A stretch of DNA of 64,000 nucleotides from Ga0077555 sp050250755 (GCA_050250755.1 JBFWOB010000020.1:36403-100402); one strand, 5' to 3'. Shown: positions 1-8,900, counted from the stretch's first letter. Notes: generated by a model from the letters alone, not told the origin. A program made the numbers and translations.

Positions 1-1
1 A

Positions 2-361
2 GCCGGGCTTTCGGCTGCGGATTATGTCGATGCGCTTCGCTTGAGAGCGCGTCTTGTCGCTCAGACGAACGCGGCCATGGAAGGCCTCGATGCCCTTCTG
101 ACGGTCTCGAGCATGGATCCGCCGCCTCCGATCGACGACGCAGAGGCGTGCGCGCGCGTCTATCCGCGACAAGCGCGGCAGCCGTTCAATGTAACAGGCT
201 TGCCGGCGATTGCGATCCCCGCAGGCTTCACGCAGGACGGGTTGCCGCTTTCGATCCAGATCGTTGGACATGCCTGGCAGGAATCGCGCGTTTACCGCAT
301 TGCCCGCGCCTACGAGCAGGCAACGGGCTGGTATAAGCGACATGCGCCTGGGCTCGAATAA
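2..361 (+). CDS. Amidase signature family protein, C-terminal part (5' end outside window)
   Basis: The open frame runs from the first bases of the window to a TAA at 359-361, so only the last ~119 residues are present. The peptide ends with the layout typical of amidase-signature hydrolases (AtzF/GatA-like): an FNVTGLPAIAIPAGF stretch, then a DGLPLSIQIVG stretch and a C-terminal helix with YEQATGW. The catalytic Ser-cisSer-Lys core lies upstream of the window, so substrate cannot be inferred. The family hydrolyses amide bonds in the cytoplasm. A TTG at 41 could pass for a start, but the protein similarity pattern continues upstream, so it is not the true start. A hairpin terminator follows directly. 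Confidence 0.85.
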   Translation, partial: AGLSAADYVDALRLRARLVAQTNAAMEGLDALLTVSSMDPPPPIDDAEACARVYPRQARQPFNVTGLPAIAIPAGFTQDGLPLSIQIVGHAWQESRVYRIARAYEQATGWYKRHAPGLE

Positions 362-387
362 TCGCGCCACCTGCATGGCCGAGCGAT

Positions 388-415
388 AAAGAGGGCTGGC
401 ATGTCAGCCCTCTTT
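388..415 (+). terminator. Rho-independent terminator after the amidase gene
   Basis: An 8-bp GC-rich stem (gagggctg 391-398 with cagccctc 405-412) has a 6-nt loop. It is flanked by AAA on the left and TTT on the right. It lies 30 bp after the amidase stop and closes that unit before the next gene. Confidence 0.7.
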
Positions 416-488
416 CATCTCGCCATATTCGGTGGCAACCTTATCTCGACGACGAGGACGATAAGGCCCATTGAGCTGAGGACACGCC

Positions 489-1694
489 ATGAAATTCGGT
501 ATTTTCTACGAGTTGCAAATCCCTCGCCCATGGGAACGGCATAGCGAACATAAACTGCTGAATCAGGCGCTCGATCAGGTCGAGTTGGCGGATCGGCTTG
601 GATACGACTACGCGTGGGAGGTGGAACACCACTATCTCGAGGAATACTCGCACTCGTCCGCCCCGAGCGTATTTCTGGGAGCTGCAAGCCAGCGGACCAA
701 GAACATTCGCCTCGCACACGGCATCTTGCAGCTCACGACAAATCATCCCTCGAAAGTCGCGGCGCAGGCGGCGACGCTCGATCTGCTGAGCAACGGTCGC
801 GTCGAGCTTGGGCTCGGCGAGAGTGCGTCCTCTACGGAACTCGAACCCTTCAACGTGACCATGGAGAACAAGCGCGACATCTGGGAGGATGGCGTTCGCT
901 GCATGGTGCCGATGTTCAAAGACGAGCCGTGCGAGTACGACGGCGCGCACTTCAAGTTCCCTTACCGGAACGTGGTGCCGAAACCACTGCAGCGACCACA
1001 CCCGCCGCTTTGGGTGGCGTGCTCCCAGCTTCCGACAATCGAGTATGCCGGACAGCGGGGCATGGGGGCGCTCGGCTTCCAGTTCGTCTCGGCGGATGCC
1101 GCCCACGCCTGGGTGCACGCCTACTACAATGCGATTACCCGGCGTCTCGATAAACTCGGCGATTATCAGATCAATCCGAATATCGCACTCGTTTCATACT
1201 TCATGTGCGCGAAGACGGACGAGGAAGCGCGCAAGCGCGCCGAGGGGCTGACGTTCTTCCAGTTTGCTTTGAACTTCTACGGCCGCAGCCCAAACCGCGA
1301 GCGCCCGCGCGCCGGCACCGTGAATGTCTGGGATGAATTCGTGAAATGGAAAGATGCCAATCCGGACGCCGTGCAGCGGTCCGTGCGGTCCGGTCTCGTT
1401 GGCTCGCCCGACACAATCCGCGCCAAGCTGCGAAAATTCCAGACATCGAACGTCGACCAGATCATCATGCTCAACCAGGCGGGTAAGAATCCGCACGAGC
1501 ACATCTGCGAGGGTCTCGAGCTGTTCGCCAAGGAAGTGATGCCCGAGTTCCACGCAGCCGAGCCGGCTCATCAGGAATGGAAGCGGCAGGTACTGGCAGG
1601 CGAGGTTCAGCTCGACGAGATCGATACACAGCCGTTCCGCGATCGTTTCGGGCACCTGAAGGAGGTTGCGCAGAAGGCCGACGCTGCGGAGTAG
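489..1694 (+). CDS. LLM class flavin-dependent oxidoreductase (bacterial luciferase-like)
   Basis: This 401-residue protein has the luciferase-like monooxygenase TIM-barrel pattern. It has an N-terminal MKFGIFYELQ strand, an EVEHHYLEEYSHS segment, the strand/loop LAHGILQLTTNHPSKVAAQAATLDLLSNGRVELGLGE (residues ~79-115), and a later PLQRPHPPLWVACSQ motif. Such enzymes are cytoplasmic and use FMNH2 or F420 to oxidise small organic substrates with O2; the substrate here is unknown. The ATG at 489 follows a purine-rich region and fits the family N-terminus. The gene is monocistronic, between two intrinsic terminators. It is one of four LLM proteins in the window. Confidence 0.9.
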   Translation: MKFGIFYELQIPRPWERHSEHKLLNQALDQVELADRLGYDYAWEVEHHYLEEYSHSSAPSVFLGAASQRTKNIRLAHGILQLTTNHPSKVAAQAATLDLLSNGRVELGLGESASSTELEPFNVTMENKRDIWEDGVRCMVPMFKDEPCEYDGAHFKFPYRNVVPKPLQRPHPPLWVACSQLPTIEYAGQRGMGALGFQFVSADAAHAWVHAYYNAITRRLDKLGDYQINPNIALVSYFMCAKTDEEARKRAEGLTFFQFALNFYGRSPNRERPRAGTVNVWDEFVKWKDANPDAVQRSVRSGLVGSPDTIRAKLRKFQTSNVDQIIMLNQAGKNPHEHICEGLELFAKEVMPEFHAAEPAHQEWKRQVLAGEVQLDEIDTQPFRDRFGHLKEVAQKADAAE

Positions 1695-1713
1695 CCGAGC
1701 CTTCTGAATCGAT

Positions 1714-1746
1714 AAAGCCGGCGGCGCACAGCTCGCCGGCTTTTTT
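1714..1746 (+). terminator. Intrinsic terminator between convergent LLM genes
   Basis: The stem gccggcg (1717-1723) pairs with cgccggc (1734-1740) around a 10-nt loop and is followed by six T. AAA precedes the stem. It terminates the plus-strand LLM gene and lies just 3' of the minus-strand one. Confidence 0.75.
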
Positions 1747-1765
1747 GTGGTTTCACGGGGTTGGC

Positions 1766-2701
1766 TCAGCCAACCTGCCGGATAACCTTTTCGCCAAATT
1801 CGAGAAAGCGTGCCTCGAGTCCCGCGGCATCCAGCCCACCGAACGTATTGGCGTGCTGGGTCGCTCCGGACGGACCGCCGACCATGAAAGCGGTAATGGG
1901 TAGGACGACGCGTCCGACACCCTTTGTTGCGGCCTCAGCCACGGCCTTTGCCGGATCGACGCCGGAGCCCGGAAGCGCGCCCGGACAGCCCGTCGTGATC
2001 TCGATCGAATTGGGATCGCGGCCGTTCTCGGCCGCGAGCTTGTGGACAAGCTCTATCACGGGACGGATGTCGACCTGCGAACCGGTGGCAGGGAAGAAGC
2101 CGTCTCCGAAACGAGCTGCCCGGCGCGCAGCGGCTTCCGAATGACCGCCGATGTGGATAGGGACTCGACCTTTGACGGGTTTCGGGTTGCAGCTCATGCC
2201 CTTGAAGTTCACGAATTTGCCGTCGTAGCTTGCATCGTCCTTTTCCCAAAGCAGGCGCATCGCCTCGATATATTCGTCGGTGCGCGCGCCGCGCTTCTCG
2301 AAGGGGACGCCCAGCGCCTCGAACTCTTCCTTGAGCCAGCCGACGCCAATGCCAAGTTCCAGCCGGCCGCCGCTCATATCGTCGAGCGTGGCAAGCTCCT
2401 TGGCGAGAACCACCGGATTGCGCTGCGGCAGAATGAGGATGCCGGTCATGCAGCGCAGGCGTGATGTCGCGGCAAGAGCGAATGCCATCCAGATGAGAGG
2501 ATCCGGCAGCTTCGTCTCGGGGCCTCCGGGAAGCCGTCCGGTCGGGGAATATGGGTATTTCGAGGCGTAGTTCGTCGGCCACACGACGTGCTCGATCACG
2601 ACGAGGCTTTCGAAACCAGCGGCCTCGGCAGCCAGGGCCAAACGCTTTGCGCCTGCGGCGTCAGGAAAGTTCGAATTCGAGAAGTGCAATGCGAACTTCA
2701 T
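1766..2701 (-). CDS. LLM class F420-type oxidoreductase (TIGR03619-like)
   Basis: A 311-residue luciferase-like protein. I placed the start at the ATG at 2701 (MKFALHFSNSNFP), which gives the usual family N-terminus; a longer frame to 2881 would add 60 residues of non-family sequence. Recognisable pieces are VVIEHVVWP, SRLRCMTGILILPQRNPVVLAKELATLDDMSGGR and GIGVGWLKEEFEALGVPFEKRG, typical of the Rv2161c-like subgroup often annotated as F420-dependent. Whether this organism makes F420 cannot be told from the window. It is divergent from the MFS transporter gene at 2880, with a shared 178-bp promoter region, which suggests linked function. Confidence 0.88.
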   Translation of the reverse strand: MKFALHFSNSNFPDAAGAKRLALAAEAAGFESLVVIEHVVWPTNYASKYPYSPTGRLPGGPETKLPDPLIWMAFALAATSRLRCMTGILILPQRNPVVLAKELATLDDMSGGRLELGIGVGWLKEEFEALGVPFEKRGARTDEYIEAMRLLWEKDDASYDGKFVNFKGMSCNPKPVKGRVPIHIGGHSEAAARRAARFGDGFFPATGSQVDIRPVIELVHKLAAENGRDPNSIEITTGCPGALPGSGVDPAKAVAEAATKGVGRVVLPITAFMVGGPSGATQHANTFGGLDAAGLEARFLEFGEKVIRQVG

Positions 2702-2879
2702 GGCGATCCCTGTCGGTGGAGCGGCGACTGGTGGTCCGGTCGCCGATTGTTGCATCTCGCCGTCAGAAGACCAAGTCGGGGAAACGTGGCTTGCCGCGCG
2801 CCGACCGGTCGTCCAACATCGCGCGTGGCCCACGCTGAGCCATTCCCCTAAACCTCTCACATCGGTCGATCGAGCGCAC

Positions 2880-4178
2880 ATGATGCAGAATACACTTGTC
2901 GCTCATCTGGTTCAGCGGCTTCCGTTCTACTACGGCTGGGTCGTGCTCGGCTGCGTTTGCTGCGCGGCGGTTGCGCGTGTGGGCCCGGCCGTGGCGACGC
3001 TGTCGATCTTTGTTACACCGATGACGGAGGAGTTTGGCTGGTCGCGAGGTGCTTTCTCGGGAGCCGTTTCGCTCGGAGGTGTTCTCGCGGCCTTCACGGC
3101 ACCACTGGTCGGCTCTTTTCTGGACAGGAAAGGCCCGCGGACCATTCTGCTTGCGGCCGTGCTCACGACCAGCGCTACAATTCTCATGCTTTCGGGCGTG
3201 CAATCACTGTTCGGCTTCTATCTGCTGTTCTGCATCGCCCGCATGAACTTCGCTGGACCGTTCGACCTCGGCACGAACGGCGCGGTGGTCAACTGGTTCG
3301 TGGCACAGCGCCCGCTCGCCCTATCGATCGCGACATTGGCGCAGATGGTCGGCCTGACCATCATGCCGCTCATCGGCTACTGGGCGATGACACAGGGCGG
3401 TTGGCGTTCGGGATGGATTGCAATCGGGCTGACGGTGCTCTCGATCGGCTTTCTGCCGACCTGGGCGCTGATGGCGCGACGCCCAGAGGACGTGGGCCTG
3501 CTGCCGGACGGCGCACCGATAGCGACCGCGCGGGATGTGAGGGCCGCCACAGACTCAAAGATGGTCGAAGTCGAGCCGTCGTTCACACGGCAGGAGGCCC
3601 TCGCGACGCCCGCTTTTTGGCTGCTCTCGCTCTATACGCTTCTCATCTATCCGGTTCAGGCGGGCATGAGCCTGCACCAGCCGGCGCATCTGATGGAGCG
3701 GGGCGTCAGCACGGCCGTGGCGGTTACGAGCGTCACGACGTTCTCGGCCACGTCGGCTGTCGTAGGGCTCGCGTTCGGACTGCTGCTTCGCCGCATCGGA
3801 GTGAAGGTCGGGCTAACGCTTTCGGGATTGGCGCTTTGCGCAAGCTCCCTCTATATCGCGCACGTGGCAACCGCCTTCGACGCGATCGCGTCCGGTGCGC
3901 TTTTTGGTGCGGCCATGGGCGGGATCCATACGACCCTCCCGGTGGCATGGGCCGACTACTTCGGCCGCCGCAGCTTCGGCGCGATCCGCGGCGTCGCGCT
4001 CGCGATACAAGTGACTGCCCAAGCTTCAGGTCCGCTTCTCTCGGGCATTCTCAGGGACGCAACCGGCGACTACTCGATCCCGCTCGCCATCTTCGCGACG
4101 CTCGGCGGCCTGTCAGCGCTGACCGCGTTGCTCATAAGTGCACCGCGGCGACCGCTGGCGAGTACCGAACGCAGTTAA
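2880..4178 (+). CDS. MFS transporter, monocarboxylate/oxalate-formate antiporter-like
   Basis: A 432-residue integral membrane protein with about 12 hydrophobic segments. The N-terminus FYYGWVVLGCV, followed by FGWSRGAFSGAVSLGG and the GSFLDRKGPR loop between TM2 and TM3, is the signature of the monocarboxylate / oxalate:formate antiporter branch of the major facilitator superfamily. A charged central loop (residues ~195-230) divides the two six-helix halves. I chose the tandem ATG at 2880/2883 because the preceding 60 residues of open frame are not membrane-like. It probably carries an organic acid anion across the inner membrane. It is divergent from the F420-type LLM gene. Substrate is not determinable; oxalate is conceivable given the oxalate genes 56 kb away, but that is speculation. 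Confidence 0.85.
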   Translation: MMQNTLVAHLVQRLPFYYGWVVLGCVCCAAVARVGPAVATLSIFVTPMTEEFGWSRGAFSGAVSLGGVLAAFTAPLVGSFLDRKGPRTILLAAVLTTSATILMLSGVQSLFGFYLLFCIARMNFAGPFDLGTNGAVVNWFVAQRPLALSIATLAQMVGLTIMPLIGYWAMTQGGWRSGWIAIGLTVLSIGFLPTWALMARRPEDVGLLPDGAPIATARDVRAATDSKMVEVEPSFTRQEALATPAFWLLSLYTLLIYPVQAGMSLHQPAHLMERGVSTAVAVTSVTTFSATSAVVGLAFGLLLRRIGVKVGLTLSGLALCASSLYIAHVATAFDAIASGALFGAAMGGIHTTLPVAWADYFGRRSFGAIRGVALAIQVTAQASGPLLSGILRDATGDYSIPLAIFATLGGLSALTALLISAPRRPLASTERS

Positions 4179-4226
4179 AGGTTATGCCGCGACGGTGACC
4201 ACACGCACCCCACCAAGACGATTGGA

Positions 4227-5546
4227 TCATGATCGATCGGCGAAGCGCTTGCGCAGCCCTGCCCAATAGGCGAGGCGCTTTTTGATCTCGCGCTCAAAGC
4301 CGCGCTCGGGCGGATCATAGAAAACAGGACGTTCCGACATTTCGTCCGGGAAGTAGTTCTGGGCGGAGAATGCGTCCGGCGTATCGTGGTCATAGGCGTA
4401 GCCGCTGCCGTAACCTTCCTCCGCCATCAACTTGGTTGGGGCGTTAAGGATATGCTTCGGCGGGCTCAGGCTGCCGTGCGCCTTGGCCGACTGCATCGCC
4501 GCTTTGTGAGCGATATAACCGGCGTTCGACTTCGGTGCGGTCGCCAGATAAATGGTCGCCTGCGCCAAAGCCAGCTCGCCTTCCGGGCTGCCGAGAAAGT
4601 CATAGACATCCTTGGCAGCCAGCGCCTGCTGGACGGCTTGCGGGTCCGCAAGGCCGATATCCTCGATGGCCATACGAACAAGACGACGCGCGAGAAAGAG
4701 GCGATCCTCACCGCCTTCCAGCATGCGGGCGAGCCAATAGAGGGCAGCATCCGGATCAGAACCACGTACCGCTTTGTGAAGAGCCGAGATCAGGTTGTAA
4801 TGGCCGTCGCGGCTCTTGTCGTAGAGGGGCGCGCGGCGTTGAACGAGCGTACTGAGGCCGATCCGATCCAGCGGTGGCCCATCCGCAGGCACCGCTGCGA
4901 AGATGTCCTCGGCCAGGTTCAGGATCGTACGGCCGTCGCCGTCAGCCATGGCGATCAGTGCTTCTCGGGCATCGTCGTCCAAAGGCAAGGAGCGCTGCGC
5001 ATCTACCTCTGCGCGCGCAATCAGCTTCTCCAGGGCCGCGCGATCGTGTCGATGCAGAACGAGCACCACCGCCCGCGACAGCAGGGCCGCGTTCAGCTCG
5101 AACGATGGGTTCTCAGTGGTGGCGCCGACCAGCGTGATCGTGCCGTCCTCCATAACCGGCAGGAAGCCGTCCTGCTGGGCGCGATTGAAGCGATGGATCT
5201 CATCGACGAAGAGCAGTGTGCCCTTTCCGGCTTCGCGTCGCGCACGCGCGCGCTCGAAGACCTTCTTGAGATCCTGGACGCCAGAAAAAATTGCCGACAG
5301 TTGCTCGAGCTCAAGGCCAACCTCTTTGGCGAGTAGCCGCGCGATGGTCGTCTTGCCGGTGCCGGGCGGTCCCCACAGGATCAGGCTCGGCATGCGACCC
5401 GATGCGAGAAGTCGCGTCAGCGTTCCATCCGGGCCAACGAGATGGTCCTGCCCGACGACCTCCGAGAGCCGCGCGGGCCGCAATCGATCGGCGAGCGGCC
5501 GGTAGACGCTCTCACCCATTCCTGCGGCTTCGAACAGTGTGGTCAT
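4227..5546 (-). CDS. rarA: Replication-associated recombination protein A (AAA+ ATPase)
   Basis: A 439-residue AAA+ ATPase of the RarA/MgsA/Mgs1 (WRNIP1) family, which acts at stalled replication forks with SSB. It opens with the family hallmark RPLADRLRPARLSEVVGQDHLVG. Walker A GPPGTGKT is at residues 59-66 and Walker B LLFVDEIHRF near 111-120, followed by sensor-1 GATTENPSFELN. The C-terminal MgsA tetramerisation region contains DPDAALYWLARMLEGGED and ends with FERE-IKKRLAYW. The ATG at 5546 was chosen over a GTG at 5555. In many Rhizobiales rarA lies next to crcB-rluC; here those genes are about 40 kb away. Confidence 0.95.
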   Translation of the reverse strand: MTTLFEAAGMGESVYRPLADRLRPARLSEVVGQDHLVGPDGTLTRLLASGRMPSLILWGPPGTGKTTIARLLAKEVGLELEQLSAIFSGVQDLKKVFERARARREAGKGTLLFVDEIHRFNRAQQDGFLPVMEDGTITLVGATTENPSFELNAALLSRAVVLVLHRHDRAALEKLIARAEVDAQRSLPLDDDAREALIAMADGDGRTILNLAEDIFAAVPADGPPLDRIGLSTLVQRRAPLYDKSRDGHYNLISALHKAVRGSDPDAALYWLARMLEGGEDRLFLARRLVRMAIEDIGLADPQAVQQALAAKDVYDFLGSPEGELALAQATIYLATAPKSNAGYIAHKAAMQSAKAHGSLSPPKHILNAPTKLMAEEGYGSGYAYDHDTPDAFSAQNYFPDEMSERPVFYDPPERGFEREIKKRLAYWAGLRKRFADRS

Positions 5547-5742
5547 TGGCGGCACACTAGGCCGGATCGGTACGTCTCGCCAACCGGGTTGCAGCGTAGC
5601 AATCGGCGGCGATGGACGGCGACAAGCGTGCGAGCGAACGCGTGCTTCGCGCCCCGCGCCAAACTTGTGCGAGTTTACGTTCGCGCCTTAGATAGTTTCA
5701 ACACGATCACATGCGCGCGCCGAGGGCGCGCGGGAGGACGGT

Positions 5743-6507
5743 ATGGATCTGAAGCTTGCAGGCCGGACGGCGCTGGTAACGGGAGCAAGCGCAGGAATCG
5801 GCGTTGGCATCGCCGAATGTCTTGCGCGAGAAGGCGTGCGTCTCGTTCTGGCCGGGCGTAATCGCGATGCGCTGACGCGCGCCGCCGCCCGCGCGACGGA
5901 ACTCGGAGCGGCATCTACTGCGATTGCGGTTGGCGATATCGCAACCGAGACGGGGTGCGCTGCGGTCGCATCAATGGCGCTCGATGTGCTCGACGGGCGT
6001 GTCGACATCGTCGTCAACAATGCCGGCGGGTCGCGTCCGCTCGGCCAATCCGAGGAGACGGAGGACTTTTGGGCGGAGGCGCAGGCTTTGAACTTCGCCT
6101 CAGCGCGACGCATCACGAAGCCGTTGCTGGGGCCTATGAAAGCCAATGGATTCGGACGCATCATCAGTGTCACTGGCGCGATCTACGGCAAGAGCATCAA
6201 CGGCGCAGGCGCGGCGAAAGCAGCGCTCGTTGCGTGGGCGAGAGCGCTCTCGTTCGAGTTGGCACCACATGGAATCACGGTCAACTGCGTGGCGCCGGGG
6301 CGTATCAACTCCGTGCAGATTCTCGATCGACTGCATCCGACTGAAGCATCGCGCGAAGCCTACATTCGAGACAACATTCCAATGGGACGTTTCGGGGAGC
6401 CAGAGGAGCTCGGGGCACTCGTTGCGTTCTTGGCTTCGCCACTCGCAGGCTACATCAGCGGCGCGCACATTCCGGTGGATGGCGCGGCCGTGCGCATAGC
6501 GGTCTAA
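5743..6507 (+). CDS. SDR family oxidoreductase lacking the catalytic tyrosine
   Basis: A 254-residue short-chain dehydrogenase/reductase. The nucleotide-binding motif TGASAGIG is at residues 13-20, NNAG at 92-95, and the catalytic-region serine at S142. The position four residues before the active-site lysine (K159), normally tyrosine (YxxxK), is alanine: the peptide reads NGAGAAKAAL. The C-terminus NCVAPGRI and the end VDGAAVRIAV are typical of the FabG-like class. Without the tyrosine normal hydride/proton transfer is doubtful, so it may be a non-catalytic or altered SDR. A good Shine-Dalgarno (gggagg) precedes the ATG. The thermonuclease-like gene starts 5 nt after its stop. Confidence 0.85.
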   Translation: MDLKLAGRTALVTGASAGIGVGIAECLAREGVRLVLAGRNRDALTRAAARATELGAASTAIAVGDIATETGCAAVASMALDVLDGRVDIVVNNAGGSRPLGQSEETEDFWAEAQALNFASARRITKPLLGPMKANGFGRIISVTGAIYGKSINGAGAAKAALVAWARALSFELAPHGITVNCVAPGRINSVQILDRLHPTEASREAYIRDNIPMGRFGEPEELGALVAFLASPLAGYISGAHIPVDGAAVRIAV

Positions 6508-6512
6508 GCGCC

Positions 6513-7370
6513 GTGTCCAAGAGCGGCGTGCGCCGGCTCGGTTTCGCAGCATTGATCCTCTCCGTCAGCGTTGGCCAGGCCAGCGCACAAAGCTCTGCGC
6601 CGCTGCCTTGCGCACTCGAGCCAGGGCCGACACGCGCGGTTGCTGCAGTCATCGACGGCGACAGCGTGCGTCTCGATGATGCGATCGAAGTGCGATTGCT
6701 GGGTGTGTTGGCGCCTCGAGTGCGTGACGGCGGCGCGTCGTCGACGTTGGCACCTTGGCCCCCGGCGGCCGATGCGCGCAAGGCATTGGAAGCGCTCGTT
6801 GGTGGGCGAAGCGTCGCGCTTGCATTCGCGGGACCGCACACCGACAGATACGGCCGTGTTCTTGCACATTTGTTCGTCGACGTCGATCATCAGCAGATTT
6901 GGGTGCAGGGATGGCTGGTCGAACACGGACAAGCTCGCGCCCATGCGTTGCCCCGACGGTTGAACCCGTGCCATGCGGCGCTCGTTGCACTCGAACGCCG
7001 GGCACGCGTTGCCGGGCGTGGGCTGTGGTCACATGCGGCCTATCAAGTGCGCCCCGGCGATCGCCCGAGTGAGCTCACGCGCTATCGAAACTCATTTCAG
7101 CTTGTTCGCGGCCGAATTGAACGGACCCGGCTCACGCAGGGCCTCACGATTCTGGAGTTCGCCAGTGGGGAGAAAGCGCCGGCACCGGAAGGACGATCGC
7201 AATGGGACGCGTTTCATGTGGTCTGGCGACGGCGGGAGACGGATAAGCTTCGGTTGCCCGTTGCGAACACGCTCGTGGGGCGCAATGTGCTTGTCAGGGG
7301 ATGGATCGGAAACCACCGGGGTCCGGAGGTCGAGCTTGTCGCGGCTGGCCAGCTCGAGTTCGAAGACTGA
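6513..7370 (+). CDS. Secreted thermonuclease-like (SNase-fold) protein, degenerate active site
   Basis: A 285-residue protein starting at GTG 6513, with an N-terminal signal peptide (hydrophobic ~9-20, cleavage near ASA-QSS at 25). Residues ~42-130 have the staphylococcal-nuclease fold: VIDGDSVRL, VRLLGV and DRYGRVLAHLF. Two of the three SNase arginine/acid positions are recognisable (R61 and R115, equivalent to SNase R35 and R87). The position of E43 is arginine (R69), and the calcium-binding Asp40 position is leucine (L66). A second C-terminal module of about 100 residues is unassigned. It is probably periplasmic and may bind nucleic acid rather than cleave it. It follows the SDR gene by 5 nt and is probably co-transcribed. 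Confidence 0.8.
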   Translation: MSKSGVRRLGFAALILSVSVGQASAQSSAPLPCALEPGPTRAVAAVIDGDSVRLDDAIEVRLLGVLAPRVRDGGASSTLAPWPPAADARKALEALVGGRSVALAFAGPHTDRYGRVLAHLFVDVDHQQIWVQGWLVEHGQARAHALPRRLNPCHAALVALERRARVAGRGLWSHAAYQVRPGDRPSELTRYRNSFQLVRGRIERTRLTQGLTILEFASGEKAPAPEGRSQWDAFHVVWRRRETDKLRLPVANTLVGRNVLVRGWIGNHRGPEVELVAAGQLEFED

Positions 7371-7394
7371 GTTTCGTTGCTGCTCCACATAGCG

Positions 7395-7432
7395 AAAAGG
7401 CGCCGCTCCCACTCGGGTCGCGGCGCCTTTTT
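7395..7432. terminator. Bidirectional intrinsic terminator
   Basis: A 12-bp perfect stem (aaaaggcgccgc 7395-7406 with gcggcgcctttt 7420-7431) has T or A tracts on both sides. It lies between the convergent nuclease-like gene and carD, so it can serve both strands. Confidence 0.8.
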
Positions 7433-7481
7433 CATTTGCTCCTCACGCACGAAGGATAGACGCGCCGTTGGCGTGTCACTT

Positions 7482-8441
7482 TCAAGCGGCTTTGACCTCG
7501 CCGCCCGCACCCTCGGCCTGCTCCTCGGCAGTTCGCCGGCCACGAGCACTCTTGGCCAGCACCTCGGTGATCCGCTGCATAGCGCCACGCTCGTCGGACC
7601 GGTCAACCGCCGCAAGCTCGCGCGACATCCGGTCGAGAGCCGCCTCGTAAAGCTGACGCTCGGAGTAGGACTGCTCGGGCTGTGCGTCACTGCGGTAGAG
7701 ATCGCGAACAACCTCGGCAATCGCGACGAGATCACCGGAATTGATCTTCGCTTCGTACTCCTGTGCGCGGCGGCTCCACATGGTGCGCTTGATGCGCGCC
7801 TTGCCCTTCAGCGTGTCCATCGCCTTCTTGAGCACGCCGTCCTCGGCGAGCTTGCGCATGCCGACGCTCGCGAGCTTCGATGTCGGAACGCGCAGTGTCA
7901 TCTTGTCCTTGTCGAACTCGATCACAAACAGTTCGAGCGAAATTCCGGCGATCTCCTGCTCTTCGATGCCGATAATGCGGCCGACGCCGTGCGCCGGATA
8001 AACGATCAGCTCGTTGGTCTTGAAGCCATGCCGTGTTGTGATGGGCTTCTTGGGATCGGCGGCGGTCGCGGCAGGTACTGCCGGCGTCGAAGGCTTTGCA
8101 GCCGCCTTGGCCGGGACGCTTGCCGTCAACCGCTGCTCGGCTTGCTTCGCACCTTCTGCTGGCATGGCGCGCTGCTGCATTGCCTGCGGCGGGCGCGGCA
8201 CCACTGGCGCAGCCTTAACAACATCTAGCTTTGCAGTTTTCATCGCGGGAGCGGCGGCGGCCTTTACACTGGTCTTTGCTGAATCCTTGACTTTCGCCGT
8301 TGCAGTCTTAGCACCCTTGCTCACGGCAGCTTTCACAGTATTAGCCGGTGGGGACTTAGTGGGCGCCTTGGTAGACTTGGACTTCAATGACTCGGCCTTC
8401 GCAGCAGCAGTTTTCGGCGGCAGCTTGGTCTTCTTGGTCAT
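7482..8441 (-). CDS. carD: CarD family transcriptional regulator with long Lys/Ala-rich N-terminal extension
   Basis: A 319-residue protein. From residue ~138 on it is a typical alphaproteobacterial CarD: RHGFKTNELIVYPAHGVGRI, FVIEFDKDKMTLRVPTSKL, then RIKRTMWSRRAQEYEAKINSGD and EQSYSERQLYEAALDR. CarD binds the RNA polymerase beta subunit and stabilises open complexes. Unusually, residues 1-137 form a low-complexity tail rich in Lys, Ala, Thr and Pro (repeats such as TKAPTKS, SKGAKTATAK), like histone H1 tails. Most rhizobial CarD proteins I know lack this and are about 190 residues. It lies downstream of fdxA in the usual order, and a terminator follows. Confidence 0.92.
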   Translation of the reverse strand: MTKKTKLPPKTAAAKAESLKSKSTKAPTKSPPANTVKAAVSKGAKTATAKVKDSAKTSVKAAAAPAMKTAKLDVVKAAPVVPRPPQAMQQRAMPAEGAKQAEQRLTASVPAKAAAKPSTPAVPAATAADPKKPITTRHGFKTNELIVYPAHGVGRIIGIEEQEIAGISLELFVIEFDKDKMTLRVPTSKLASVGMRKLAEDGVLKKAMDTLKGKARIKRTMWSRRAQEYEAKINSGDLVAIAEVVRDLYRSDAQPEQSYSERQLYEAALDRMSRELAAVDRSDERGAMQRITEVLAKSARGRRTAEEQAEGAGGEVKAA

Positions 8442-8900
8442 TGCTTTCTACGCTCCGTCAGCCCAACCTTCGCTGCCAAAATCGGCAGCAGGATTTTGCG
8501 ACGCCCCAAGCGGGGCGCTCACAATCGATCGCGCTAGCAACCCGTCAGGTCGCTGCGCGTTGTTCCCCGTTTAGGCGTACCGCGGTCTCCCGTGGTGCGC
8601 GACCCCGAACTCCGGATGTCTTTGATGATTCAGTGCTGCCGCTTCGGTGGATGTCGTCACCTCGTTGGCGACCTTTCTGTGTAGATCGCCAATCTGAACG
8701 GAACGCATCACCTATGTCCTGCGCGTGCGAGCGAATGATGGGCGTCGAACTGGCGGCGCCACTCATCAACAAATGCACTATAACAGAATTTTCATCGCGA
8801 ATGAAGCCGTCGCGCACAGGTTCGTGCAAAGAAGTCGTGAAACGACCTTAACCCGCGGCGTAAGTCGCGAATACGATCGTAGTCAATCTTGGTGAATGGC
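8442..8900. other. Intergenic region between fdxA and carD (459 bp)
   Basis: No convincing gene is seen on either strand: the possible frames have unlikely composition and no ribosome-binding site. The stretch must hold the carD promoter (minus strand) and the 3' end of the ferredoxin message. I could not identify a clear promoter, hairpin or structured RNA. Confidence 0.4.
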
